Shown here: one piece after another, positions 12,001 to 23,311 of the stretch
Position numbering within the stretch: position 1 is the stretch's first letter
Layout of the letters: each line of letters starts with the position of its first letter
NCBI GenBank assembly: GCA_951799425.1
Contig: OX637398.1
Coordinates: 20,904,270 to 20,968,269 of the forward strand
DNA length: 64,000 nucleotides
Source of the DNA: Ilex aquifolium
Taxonomy: Eukaryota > Streptophyta > Magnoliopsida > Aquifoliales > Aquifoliaceae
Direction: 5' to 3'
Notes under the pieces: generated by a model
Databases searched by the model: none
Told to the model about the DNA's origin: nothing
The model's input: only the letters and a program-made list of their open reading frames with translations
Program-made: the position numbers and the translations under genes

Positions 12001-12876
12001 AGTTCCTCATTCCACTATATTGGCTGCTCTGTTTTGTGCTGAATGTTGGGGTGATCATCTTGTGTTACCGACTCAACCACAGCCTTATTTTTTGGTATCG
12101 ACTCAACCACAGCCTTTCTTAGGTCTTCCCCTTAAATTTGCAGCACTTCAAATTGAATATTGCACTCCCTGTTTGTTGTCATTTGTCTTTAATACAGATC
12201 AAATCACCTCGACGCCTTTTCATTTGCTACCTTCCCATTTATGTGTTCATTTTCTTATCTTTCTACTCATGCATCCGAATTCTTCACGATGTTCACGTCA
12301 GTATGTCATTTACATCATCAAAAGATCTGCATACTCCTCCTTTTATAAAAGGTACATTTTTATCTCCACTTTCTAGTGGGGCCATTGCGTAGTGCATAAT
12401 TAAAGTGTTTAGGCTTAAAATTGTGAGGCTAGCTCCAAAGTTGAGGGCAACCATTTTTTTGGAAATAATGACAAAGTGGTATGTATCTCGTCTATCCCTG
12501 TCATTACCTCCGAATATTGTCCACGCTGGGTAATAGATTTTTTTTCCCCACTCAAGTCGTTTTCTTACTCAGGTGAAATTCTTTAGGTTGCTATTCTTCT
12601 TCCCTCTTTCTTGCCTCCCATGGATGTTAATCATAGGTTTGCCATCCACATGAGGAAATTTGTTGGTTGATTTCATTATGAGCATTTTGAAATGAGTTTC
12701 AGGGTCTCATATTAAGCTTTAGAAGTATGTTTTAACTTTCTGTTGATACAGGAGCGGACATAAAATCTCACAGTGAAGATGATGGATCTTCTTATGATTC
12801 TGAAGATGGACTTCCACCACTTGAGAAGAACTTCAATCATTTGAACCTGGAGGAAAGTGATGATGGAAGTGAGTAA
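6074..12876 (+). CDS. TSR3: 18S rRNA aminocarboxypropyltransferase TSR3 (10 exons)
   Basis: Exons 6074-6162, 6256-6284, 6432-6478, 7034-7099, 7282-7322, 7812-7948, 9260-9350, 11050-11121, 11587-11702 and 12752-12876 join to 813 nt, 270 aa. The family transfers the 3-amino-3-carboxypropyl group of SAM to a methyl-pseudouridine of 18S rRNA, a late cytoplasmic step of small-subunit assembly. Visible family blocks: [18 protein letters not shown] (residues 52-69, RLI-like N-terminal part), [41 protein letters not shown] (140-159) and [13 protein letters not shown] (178-190). The N-terminus is basic with His and Gly runs; the last 35 residues are acidic and Ser-rich. All introns are GT-AG except intron 4 (7100-7281): the only join I could find that keeps the frame ends exon 4 at ...GLLK (7099) with donor GAAAGTA, one base from GTAAGTA. 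The nearby GT at 7104 would shift the frame. Length fits the family, so the gene is intact only if that GA-AG site is spliced. Confidence 0.92.
7492..7645. repeat. Two adjacent hairpins in TSR3 intron 5
   Basis: Hairpin 1 pairs 7492-7521 with 7541-7570 (30-bp arms, two mismatches, 19-nt loop). Hairpin 2 pairs 7573-7597 with 7621-7645 (25-bp arms, perfect, 23-nt loop). They lie 2 bases apart within the intron between exons 5 and 6. They could be a small palindromic transposon or a foldback precursor RNA; no coding potential is apparent. Confidence 0.8.
9903..10732. mobile_element. hAT-like element in TSR3 intron 7
   Basis: An 830-bp AT-rich block is bordered by an exact 8-bp duplication ATTTGGGG (9895-9902 and 10733-10740). 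Ends are imperfectly inverted: GAGGGCCAGCTCAAG on the left against CAGGGTTGGCTGGAG read inward from the right. There is no transposase reading. The 8-bp duplication points to hAT. Confidence 0.65.
11516..11539 (+). pseudogene. Partial duplicate of TSR3 exon 8
   Basis: The last 24 bases of exon 8 before its final G (11097-11120, coding for the HAFLSLN part) recur almost exactly in intron 8, with the same GTCATGCTTTC...CTGAACA stretch. The copy is followed by TTTTT rather than the GT donor of the true exon, so it should not splice. It is a small duplicated exon fragment 48 bp before exon 9. Confidence 0.8.
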
Positions 12877-13660
12877 ATAGGATTCTACTTTATACTCAAT
12901 TATGTGGCGAGAGGCAGGGAAATAATTTTGTGGCCACTATGTACTATGCTGGACTGATGCTAATTCACATGGGAAGTGCCTCAAAAATTAGTTGTGGTCC
13001 TGACGTTTATGAATCCATTTTTCTACAGGCTTTTTTGAGTTTGGAATATGTAGTGGTTTTTTGATATAGTTATTTTCCCTCTTCTTTCTTTCTTTCTTTT
13101 TTTTTTCTTCTAAATGTTGTTCAGACAATGTAAAAGCTAAGGAGTTCTCTCTCTACAGGTTTAGTTTAGAATCCTTTAACTGGTAACTGAAACAGATGTA
13201 TTATATTTTTGAATTTGTTCATGGCGCTCAACTTTTGATGAATTTGTTTTTATTCTTCCTCCTATAAGTCGTTCTACTCATTTGACTCCCTGGTATATGT
13301 ATCTTTGGACTTGGTAGTGCTGCAGCTACTGCTATTGGATAGGAAAGGAAACAATTCTCAGAAAACATGAACTTACTGAAGGTGAGAAACTTCTGAATGT
13401 TATTCTCCATGCTTGAAAAGGTCTCAGTAAGGATAATTATGAGAATGCTCAAGCATTCTTCCATGAGATGTACGTGGCTAGTTTCGTTTTCCAATTTGAA
13501 CTGTCGTATTTGATTGGATCATTTAGATGCAAATTGAAATTTCTAAGAACTAATTGCCATAAATAGAAGAGCTAGTACTAGAGTTATAATTACTATATGT
13601 TGCTTAAAATGTAATGTTCCGGTTCTCCCGAGGCCGTTACATGATGATTCTAATACTAAT
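12877..13660. other. 3' flank of TSR3, no gene seen
   Basis: Presumed 3' UTR and spacer after the TSR3 stop. It contains a TTTC run near 13085-13105 and no family I recognise. Small open frames on the minus strand have no recognisable content. Confidence 0.5.
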
Positions 13661-14122
13661 TGTGATGTCCCAACTCATAACAGTATAACCAATACACCAT
13701 TCTCAATAGCTACAACTTTCAAAAGTAAAAATAAATTCAACTAAAGAAGAAAATGTTCAAAAACTCTCTTTCAATTACCACGCCAAACACCCTGCCTCCG
13801 GAATACCGTAAAAGAGATAAATACCATGAGAAGAGCATTAATCAGTATAGCACATTAATTCAATGCTGTAATTATTATTATTATTTTTTTTTATCAACAG
13901 GAACTACAACACTTCTACTTAAAAGCAGAAGTGAGGCAGACCTATATAACCCACACCAATGCTGTAATTATTGGGGTTTAACTTTCAGTGATTGAGATTC
14001 AAAACAACATTTAAACATGTATACATGTAGGCCAAAATGATTTCATAATCAAAAACAAGGTTATAAATCAACATCGGTACCATCACGTACCAATACCAAT
14101 ATCACAGTGTGTCACACACTAA

Positions 14123-15256
14123 TGCTCCGTTTGGTATGATGGAAAAATAGAAGGATGGAAAGTTGGAGGGATAAATAAAATATCATGTTTGGTAAAGAAA
14201 GAAAATAGGAAGGATGAAAAAGTAGATGGATTAACTTTCCATACAACTCACTAAAATCAATCCCTCCAAAATCGGAAGGAAAGTCGATGGAAAATTAATT
14301 ATTTATGTTGAGATGTATCTTATTTGTCTATATATCTTTTGATATATACATATATTATGTATACATTAATTTCATATAAAAATACAATGATAAAATATGT
14401 ATTTATATATATATATTTTTAAAAAAATAAAATAAAAATAAAAATTTTAAATTAAAAAAAATATTTTTTCCATCTTAGCTAGGGGTGAAAATTTTCGATT
14501 CAACATAATGACACGATTCGAACTCGACACGAATTTTATGACATGAACTTAATTATAACTTGACACGAACTTGAAAATGACTTGATATGCGAACAAGAAA
14601 TATAAATGGCTCATATTCAGTTCAACTCGCCAAACTCAAAATTGACACCATCAACCCATTTATTTAAAAATAAACATTTTCTCTATTTTCTCGTTTGTAT
14701 AGTAACACGAAACTAACATATTTAACTATTATTACAGATATAAAATATTAATTATTTGTAACTATTTATTAAACACTGACATAATTATTATATAAAAAAT
14801 ATATTTTTACTTATCATTATTATTATATTTATTTATGTTAATTTTTAGTTTGCAGAAAAAAATATGAACATGGATTCAATTAAGTGAAAATTGAATATTA
14901 ACGTTAAATTTTTTATTCAAAATTTATGTGGGTCAACATGAATACGAACACGAAAACGACACGAAAATAAAAATGTCAATTCGAAATGACACAATTACAT
15001 AAATGAGTTGAGTTAGGTTTGACTAATGTTCGACACAAACCCGTAATGACTCAACACGAACCTGACACGATACAACTCGATTGTCACCCATAATCTTAGT
15101 CAGCACAAAAAAAAAATCATTTTTATTTTTCATCCATCCTACCAACACAAATGAAAGAAAATGTATCATTCCTATTTTCCTTCCTTGAAGGATAGAAAGT
15201 GTATATCTCCTACTTTCCATCTTTTTTACTTTTCATCATTCCTACCAAACGGAGCA
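14123..15256. mobile_element. PIF/Harbinger-like element with nested hAT
   Basis: The ends are inverted: TGCTCCGTTTGGTA at the left and TACCAAACGGAGCA at the right, flanked by TAA on both sides (14120-14122 and 15257-15259). A 3-bp TAA duplication and a GTTTGG-containing terminus fit the PIF/Harbinger (Tourist) superfamily. There is no transposase. Subterminal motifs such as GATGGAAA repeat near both ends. About 613 bp of its 1134 bp is a later insertion. Confidence 0.7.
14480..15092. mobile_element. hAT MITE nested in the Harbinger-like element
   Basis: The left end TAGGGGTGAAAATTTTCG and the right end read inward TATGGGTGACAATCGAG are inverted. The flanks ATCTTAGC (14472-14479) and ATCTTAGT (15093-15100) match in 7 of 8 bases. 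Subterminal CGACACGAA-type motifs recur inside. It belongs with the elements at 21251 and 34830 by its TAGGGGTG-type end. Confidence 0.65.
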
Positions 15257-17732
15257 TAAGGAACAAAATCCTAGTGACATCTCAAGCTCTAGAGGCCATC
15301 TCCAATGCTTTAATATCAAATAATAAACCTTTTAGCGAGATCTCACCCAAGGAAGATCCTCTCCCTCTCCACATGTTGATACTCAAACTCAGAAGCCACT
15401 AAGTCACCATAATAAATGAACTATGTGAAACCCTTTACAGTTTAAACCTGAGTCAAGGGCCCTCTGCCGCTCAACACTGTGTCCACATATTTTTTTCAAT
15501 AAGCATCCAAGTGATCAACTTTCACAAAACAACTCATTAGCTCAACAAAAACACAGTTCCACCGAAGTCAAACGAATTCGAAATTATCAAACCAGTAATC
15601 AACACAATCACAATAATAAATGCTAAAATAGCTTGGATCGATTCCAGATCTTTAACGACTCTTTAAAAAATCCAAGTTTGAAGTAGAGCCGGAGTAAAGT
15701 ACCACAACCGTGAGTCGATATTCCAAACAACTGTCAAAAATCAAATCACCAAACTTTTTAAAGACAACTGAAATATAAGTACCTAAGAACTATTAAAACA
15801 TAGAAATATTTTTGGTTTAACCAAAAATTGCATAGGGTATAAAAATCAAATCGGTAAGGGCAAAATGGCCATTTACGATGCGTATACCAATCAAGTTTTA
15901 AATCGGACAACCAATAAATTGATGAAAAACTTTTCAAATAAGGAGTATGGTGGTTCGAATCACACCCTCAACACCCCTCTTACGTGCCAGTAGGGTTACT
16001 AGTGGTGGTTGACCACCCCTTTTCTTTCTTCCCAAAAAAGAAAATTGTTTTTTGACCCAACTTCTCCCTCTATTTTCCCTCGATATTCAACCTTTTTTAT
16101 GGTTCAAAATCCAGATGGCTCCTTTTTATACCTTCTTTCTAACCATGTTCTTGGTTGGTTCAAGTCTTGTCCAGATTTGAAGAAATTTAAGCTCAGAAAC
16201 TCTAACTCATCCATTTTTCAAACTTGTCTAGACTTGCAAATCGATTTTTCACCAACCAAACGACCAAATCAGCCGAAACGAAGCTTATAAAAAAATTCCT
16301 TGATCTCAAAAACATTGGACTAGGTCCCCCTTATACTTCAAATACACAAGATTTCAGAGACCCATAAAATCAACTTTAAAAACTCAAACTAGGGTTTGCA
16401 GTTTGCTTCAATTTTAAACCATGGCAACTCAAACAAAGCTTCATGCCAGGAAGGTCTATCAAAAGCTTACCCTAACTTGGATCCTCTATTGAGCTTTGAA
16501 TCTCAGGATCTTGCACTTTCTCTCTCTAACCATCTTCTTCTTCTCTCTTCTTTGTGTTCTCGATTCCGTCTCAAAACTTCTCATTTTTGCTTTGAATATG
16601 ATCTCTTAGCTTCCCTTTATCCTCATCTAAAGTTCACTAATGTTGCATGGACAAGTTGAAGGATAGAAAGCCACCTCCTACTTGGTGGTTGACTTGGTTT
16701 CATTAGTGGGAAATTAGTGTTTATCACTATTTTTGAATTTTCTATTTTTTAACTCAATAGCACAATATTAAAAAAAAATGTTTTATCTAATCTCTAACAA
16801 TTTCCTCTCCTTCTGTGATTTGAACCAATATTTTATCGGACAATTTTACCCCTGATGTGGGAAAAAAAGCAGTTATACCATTGGAAAAGCTCTAACAAAA
16901 ACGACCTATTCAAAAAGTTACTGTTGGGAAGCTTGTTAATCTTCAACATGGGTGGGGAAAGCTCAGAGCTGCACCAATCCTGGTAATCAACTTCGCCCCA
17001 CTTGATTGACTGATGGATAAAGATCAGAAGATAAGATAATCCATCGTTTGAAAATCAAAATACCCCTAAGTTAAATCAACAGCTCTTGTTTGGAGGGAAA
17101 AAAGGTGAGACCCTTTGTCCCAAAGGAGTCTAAACCTCCTTATCAACGTCAGGAGAAGTCAAAGACTCCTCAAGTGAAATGAGTCTCCCCCGCCTCTAAG
17201 GATGATTAGGGAATCTATATTCCTCAAACATATGGAGTCTAATCCTCCCCACAGTGAATAAGGGAGTCAAGAGTCCACTCTGCTAAGGAAACTAATCCTC
17301 AAACTATAAAAATGGAGCTCAGGAGAAATATATAAGGATGCTACTATGCTCCTAAACTTAATCGTATAGCTTCAATTAGTCTAATGGCTGAAGTATTGGA
17401 GAATCGACCCCATAGCTACCCCTCTGATCTCCAACTTCATTTTAACTCAGTCATCCCTAAAGAAAGCACTGATTTGGACCATCGGAGGACTGACATGAAG
17501 CTTAAGAAAGCTTAGTGGGAATCCAATAGAGGGTGGTTCGACATATCAAATTTTGTACCAACAACCTCTAACACGCCTTCACGCGATTTCAATCCAATTG
17601 TTTCATCACGATATTTTCCAAACCATTGCATTCCAACATTCAACCTTTATTAGTCATTGTCAGGCTCAGGTGGTACATAACAAATAAATATATGATTTTT
17701 TTTTAAAAAAATATATAATTTTAACCTCAAAA

Positions 17733-19987
17733 TGTGTGACGCCCCAAAAATTCAAGGTCTTTATTATCCGTTAAACCTTATTAACCAACTTAAGGCCTTG
17801 ATTCCGAAGGACCAATTCTAACGAAATTTCGGCAGAATCTTCTTTGTACGATGAGTTCCACCCAAAACACAACTTGTCTCTATTAAGTCACTAATCCATA
17901 AGTTTATGATTTTTAAGTTAGAGGTTACATGTTCAGTTCTACAAGTCATTTATAGTCAAAAGAGTCAATACAATTTTTTTCCATAGCACATGCCTTTACA
18001 AAAGAATATGCATGTATTGTATAAACTAAAATACAAGGCTATCCAATTAAATACAAGTGGGACTTAGAAGTATCTAATCCATCAAAATAAGAGCTCCAAC
18101 TCCGGCTTTAAATGCAGGCCATCCGCAGAAGTATTAACTGTACCTGAAATGTTTTTCCCACAACAGAGTTGGCTAAATCCCAGTAGGGCACCTTCTATAA
18201 AGTAAGACTCCCAACCCAATGGTGCATATGCTGGTGATACACATTCATATATATCAAGCACTCATATAAGTAACATGTAACATAAAATAATGCTACCAAC
18301 GATGCTATGACATGAAGTGCTATTTCATGAATGCATAACCCACTCCGAACCCAATCAGAGCTCCCACGACACATGTAATGCCATGCTAATGAACCGAACA
18401 CTCCATGCCCACACCATCGAGTTAACTCAATGACTTATCATTTATTATCTTTTTTTTTTCTTTTTGGGGTAGGATATTTATGGACTTCTACCAACGGTCT
18501 ACCCAATTGAAATGGATTTTGAGGACTCCCACCCCCAGTTCTGCATTCACTGACACACTTTTATGGGCTCGTTACACCATCGGCTAAATGTGTGAACGAT
18601 ATAACTGGGCCTTGCACCCGAGGCGAATCTATCCCTTCTTACTAATACCCTATAATTTTATTATTATTGTTTTCATAAGACTCAATCAAATCTTATCCCA
18701 TTTTTCAAGCCCCCATTCACTCACCTATATCGTAAGTGACCAACCCATGTACACTCAATACTACCATGGCAATGCATCGTGGATGTGATGTAAAATCCGT
18801 GCACATGTCGTGCGTGCCCAATTGCAATGAACAATATCAACGTAGCAACATGTTCATTACTCAATGACATAATTTTTAATACAGCAACATGTTCATTACT
18901 TCAATAAACATGAGCACAATTCACTATACTAACTACATGCTAAATACCCATTTAACATACATATACATATACATTCTTTAGATGAAAGGGAAAATCACTG
19001 TTAACTATGTCAACCTGACCGTTTTCTCTCCGAAAGGAATCGGAGAGACTTTCTGGCGGACGAGGTCATAGCACCGGAACATCAGACCATATTTATGAAA
19101 CTTTGAGAATTGATCTTTTCGATCCGGCCAAAAACACACGGCCAGAGGATCAAGGAAACTCTCAATGGGGGATCGAGAAGTCAACTCTTGCCCTATACTG
19201 TACCACCACGCGCAATAAGCCAAACAAGGCTTTAACTCGAGAAAAATGTACCCATATCACATACACACACTAGTTTGGAATTCGTACTAAATAGAAAGGA
19301 ATCCCACCTCATTTTTTAAGGTAGTATGATGGTGAAGATTCTTTTGTAGTGCCCAAACAAGCTTTCCACAAACCCAAGCCAAAAAACCCCAGACTTAAAA
19401 ATGTGACAAATATAGGCGATTTTGGTGTTGGTAGATAGCCCTCAACGTGTAGAGCAATCTTTGTTCTTGCTCAGGTTGGATTGGAAGATATGTGTGAAGG
19501 AAGAAGAAAAGTTGAAGAAATTGAAAGCTCATCTCTCTTTCTCTCCAACATTTTTGGCAAGGAAGAATGAAAGACAAGTCTTCCAAATATAAGTTTTAAA
19601 TACTTCGTGTAGAGCTTGCCACATGTTTCCTTTTGATTGGTTGGAAATCCCACAAAGCCAATCACAATTTGACATGTGTCAAGTGTGAATAATGTTGCTT
19701 TGACTAGCTATTTTAAATACATTGTGGGTACCGCGAATAAAAGCTAGTTGTTGGAGTTTTAATCGTATAATGTCCGATCACGTATTTTACCTCGTAATGA
19801 GAAATTTTTCCGATTGTCTCGGAATTTAACAAAAGTTGTACACCCAACTCGTTTTCGTGAAAACAAATCCAACGGTGAAGTCTGTTTTATCATCTGAGCT
19901 ACATAAAATTTTAGATTTTTACTTTACTCAATAGCCTTAATATCGTATTACCCGTTTAATTAATTTATTAGATTTTTTGGGTTTTCA
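17733..19987 (+). mobile_element. Solo LTR, family B, 2255 bp
   Basis: It starts TGTGTGACGCCCCAAAAA and ends GGGTTTTCA, with exact 5-bp duplications CAAAA at 17728-17732 and 19988-19992. No gag or pol is present between the borders, so it is a solo LTR. It shares non-coding blocks with 62537-64000, for example TATTTATGGACTTC.ACCAACGG (18475 and 63539) and CTTGCACCCGAGG (18612 and 63668), in the same order and orientation. Confidence 0.75.
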
Positions 19988-20624
19988 CAAAATGGCTTGT
20001 GTGTTCGGTGTGTTATGTTATTTAATATATCTCTCTTATAATCATAATCACATAATCTTTCTAAACTTCTAACGCTCTCTCACCCTGCAAGCAAATTCGA
20101 TACGTTATATTATTTAATAAACCTCTCTTATAATCACAGTTACATAATCCTTTTAAACTCCTAATGAATTTGTGATCCACATGTGAATTCGCGCTCTAGG
20201 AATGAATTTTTCGTGAATTCACGCTCTTATTTTATAAAATTTAAAATTTTAATTTTTTAATATACAAATTCATCTAATTCATGCTCTTACTTACTTATAT
20301 TCTTTACTTATTTTTACTCAAATTTTTATTTGGGAAGAATTGACCCGGGCCTAAAGATACATATTAAACTAGGATAATATTTTTAAACAATAATTATTAT
20401 TTTAAGACTTTATAATCAAAATGTATTTAAAAATTAAATAGTTTGTCTCATAGTGTGCATGAAATTTTATTCTTTTATATTTTATTTATATAAATAATTT
20501 TTATGAGTGAATGTTTGTTTATATGCATATAATATTATGCTTTCAAGGTATTTCTGCTCTCAATTTTTTTTGAATGTTGACGATTTTGTGCTCCCGCTCT
20601 ATGTGATCTAGCTTATAATCATTA

Positions 20625-20808
20625 CTAGCGGTAACCCGTACTTCAAGGCATGGGAGTGAAGATCCCAGAGAAAGAGAAAGAGTGAAGAGTGATGAGAGGA
20701 AGGTAAAATTTAATGTGAATGGTTTTAAGAGTGATGTTAGTGGCCATTGAATGATCTATTTGAGACTGTCGGATGGACTTATTGAAGTCTGCCTATTTTA
20801 TATTATAG
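20625..20808 (-). mobile_element. Short Helitron-like non-autonomous copy 1
   Basis: On the minus strand it ends ...GGGTTACCGCTAG, with a weak GC-rich hairpin shortly before CTAG, the 3' signature of Helitrons. Its body matches copies at 31591 and 38227 (CTATTTGAGACTGT..GATG and TTTTATATTATA on the plus strand). No target duplication is seen, as expected. Confidence 0.55.
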
Positions 20809-21250
20809 TTAATTAGGATAGGGTCCCTCATTTGGTGTATAAACTAACTTTAATCCTACCGAATTTTTAGTATAAAAAAAAAGTCCTTCATGTTTTGAAA
20901 AAACTTACATGCCCTTGTGTTGACGCGGATAGTAAGGGGTGGGGCAGTTACTGTGTTTTCATTACCCATTTTACCATCATCACATGATTTTCAACTTAAA
21001 AATCTGTGTTCCTTCTCGAAAAAATTAGAATCAAACTTCTTCATATTTTCCTTCAAAATCATTGAATTTGTGTGTTTCTTGAGATACCCTATGATCTGAA
21101 TCAGAGTTTTGCTGTCCACGTTGGGTAGTAGAATCACGTTCGAAGCACAGTCATCTTCAACCATGTTTGCCAGATATTTAATATTGTGAATGATTTCACT
21201 GCCGAAGAAAAGGCAAAATTACGAAAGGAGTACAAATGAGCGTTTGAAGG

Positions 21251-21841
21251 TAGGCCTGACAATCGTGTCGAGTGGAACGGTTTCATGTCGGGTGGAACGG
21301 GTTTGTGTCAAAAAACCCTCCATCCATACCCTATTCATTTACATAAACGAGTTCAACTATCACACTCATACACGAATCGTTTATTAGACGGGTTACCTGA
21401 TACAACCTGTGTGTCACCCGCTAAATAAGAGAATAAGTTAGATAATTTCGAGTCCACATGAAAAATCATTAACTCGCCACACATTACGCATGTTTGACTT
21501 GTTTACTATAACAATAAATCATGGCTGAGCAAAAAAATAAAGACAAAAAATAAACATTAAATGACTACTAAATTTGAATGATTCTGAGAGATGGGAGTTG
21601 TGAGATGAGACAGAGGCTGAGAGACCTAACTTGTTTTTTAAAAATTTATTGTACCACTGTTAACGGGTTAAACGGGTTGAAACGAGTTTATGGGTTAAAC
21701 ACGAAACCGGTTCGTTTATTTCATGGGTCTGCCGAGTTAACCCATTAACCACCCGAATCTGTTAGGACTACACCCAAACCCGCTAAATCCGTGTCGGGTT
21801 TATGTCGGTTTCACGAGTCGTGTCTAGAATTACCAGACCTA
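21251..21841. mobile_element. hAT MITE, 591 bp
   Basis: Exact 8-bp duplications TTTGAAGG flank it (21243-21250 and 21842-21849). Left end TAGGCCTGACAATCGTG; right end read inward TAGGTCTGGTAATTCT. Internal subterminal repeats of ACGGGTT and GTGTCGGG type are present. No coding region. Confidence 0.75.
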
Positions 21842-21996
21842 TTTGAAGGAGTAAAAGAAGACTAATTTTGCTTATATTGAGCTCGGTTTAGGGTTTGAAT
21901 ATATTGGAGTAATTTTTAGGGATTTTTGACTGATTGTTATGGTTTTTTGAGCCCTTGAATTTGAAGGGTCATGGTAAGGTGGATTTGATGATCTTA

Positions 21997-22315
21997 TTTT
22001 AGTTTACCTATCTGACAATCTATGTTTTAGTATATCTGTCTCACGATCTGTGTTTTAACGTACCTGTCTGAAGATCTGTGTTTTAGCATACCTATCTGAC
22101 GATTTGTGTCTTAGCGTACCTATCTGATGATCTGTGTTTTAGCGTACCTATGTGACGATCTGTGTTTTAGTGTACCTGTTTGATGATCTATGTTTTAGTG
22201 TACTTATTTGAAGATCTTTGTTTATGGAGAAAAAGATACATTATATTTTTTTAGTGTACCTGTCTGACGATCTGTATATTTTTTTAGTGTCTCTGTCTGA
22301 CGATCTGTATTTATG
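21997..22315 (+). repeat. 28-bp minisatellite
   Basis: About seven to eight degenerate 28-bp units of the form TTTTAGYGTACCTRTCTGAYGATCTGTG run head to tail from 21997 to about 22215; two further units follow at 22250-22315 after a short break. Units differ by a few substitutions each. Confidence 0.85.
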
Positions 22316-22980
22316 GTGAAGAAGAAACATTATGATGATATAACTATTTATAATGTTTTAATTAGGTGATAGCATTATTGTTATTTTTACAATTTTTAAA
22401 GAACGTTAGTTATGTCTTTTACTTTAACTTTTCAACAGATATCTAATTCAAAAGAAAATTAACGAATGAATTTTTTTTTAGAATGGACAAATAACTCTTT
22501 ATATTATAGATTCTTAAATTTAAGATTTGTTAGATCTAGGAAGTGAAATTAAGGGACTGAATTGACCATATATATTTTTTGGTGTTCTACATTATTTTTG
22601 GTCAATTAGAATTTATAGATTTGCTAAATATGTGTTTTACTTGTTTTTCTAATGCAAAATAGGTTTGTTTGCATCAATATTTGTTATTTTAAATACGTAC
22701 TTATAAATATCATGATTAAATTGAATCGTGTAATATAATTCACAAATAAAAAAAAAACATATAATTTATTGAGATACCTTTCATGCGTCTATATCAAGTT
22801 TTTAAATATTTTTATTATGTTTTTATTGGATGACGTTATCACGTGTCATCGTTACCCCCAATATTTTTTCCACCGGAGTAGCTTCCTCAGTCGCACAGGG
22901 GTATATTTGGTATTATACCAACCCGTTAGTATATTGTGCGAAACCTCTCCTCCCAATCCCAATTTATTATTAACGCCCAC
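22316..22980. other. Upstream flank of the Acinus gene
   Basis: An AT-rich stretch with no gene; presumed promoter-proximal DNA of the Acinus-type gene. No unambiguous TATA box or binding site could be assigned. Confidence 0.4.
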
Positions 22981-22989
22981 CCAACGAGT

Positions 22990-23311
22990 AGGGTTGCCAA
23001 AACCCTAGAAAGCTGAAACCTCCTGATTTTCTTCTTCACTCCAAGCATTTCCGCTTAAAATCTTTCACTATTTTTGTTACACCTGTTTCAGATTTTTTGT
23101 TTCTGTTTTTGTTTTTGTTTTTTCTGTTTTTCAGGAAACGGAAAAGGAACAGAAGCAGATTTGTGCCTTCGTATTTCGATAACCACTGTTTCGTTGGTTT
23201 TCGTGATTGTTTTTGTTTTGTTTTTTTGTTCTGATGGGTGTTTTTGTGTTCTGATGAAACTAGGGTTTCTCTGCCTACTCAGCGTTTCGAGCCTGTGAAT
23301 CGAACATTACT
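22990..23311 (+). other. Probable 5' UTR exon of the Acinus gene
   Basis: A pyrimidine-rich leader runs to a good splice donor, ACT|GTGAGTACT at 23312. The next acceptor, TTTTTATCAG at 25479, opens the coding exon 39 bases before the ATG. Together they predict a non-coding first exon and a 2168-bp leader intron (23312-25479), a common plant arrangement. Short ATGs in the leader are followed quickly by stops. The transcription start is not defined by the sequence. Confidence 0.5.

Larger units (their letters stand above)
13661..17560. mobile_element. Degraded retroelement-type DNA, partly LTR-like
   Basis: A start TGTGATGTCCCAACTC at 13661 resembles the opening of family B-type LTRs, but I found no matching end or duplication. 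The block is non-coding, interrupted at 14123-15256 by a DNA transposon, and includes 16040-16400, which resembles cargo of the MULE at 57833, and 16990-17560 with a leader-like CTATAAA region near 17305. A short open frame at 16396-16659 matches nothing I recognise. Confidence 0.35.

Noticed and set aside
11861-12376. 171-aa open frame within TSR3 intron 9
   Set aside because: No recognisable domain, lies wholly in an intron on the sense strand, and partly consists of a 30-bp repeat (GACTCAACCACAGCC at 12070 and 12100).
16396-16659. 87-aa open frame, Leu/Ser-rich
   Set aside because: No family recognised, surrounded by degraded repeat DNA, no splice or promoter context.
19005-19223. 72-aa minus-strand open frame
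   Set aside because: Inside the solo LTR at 17733-19987; chance frame.
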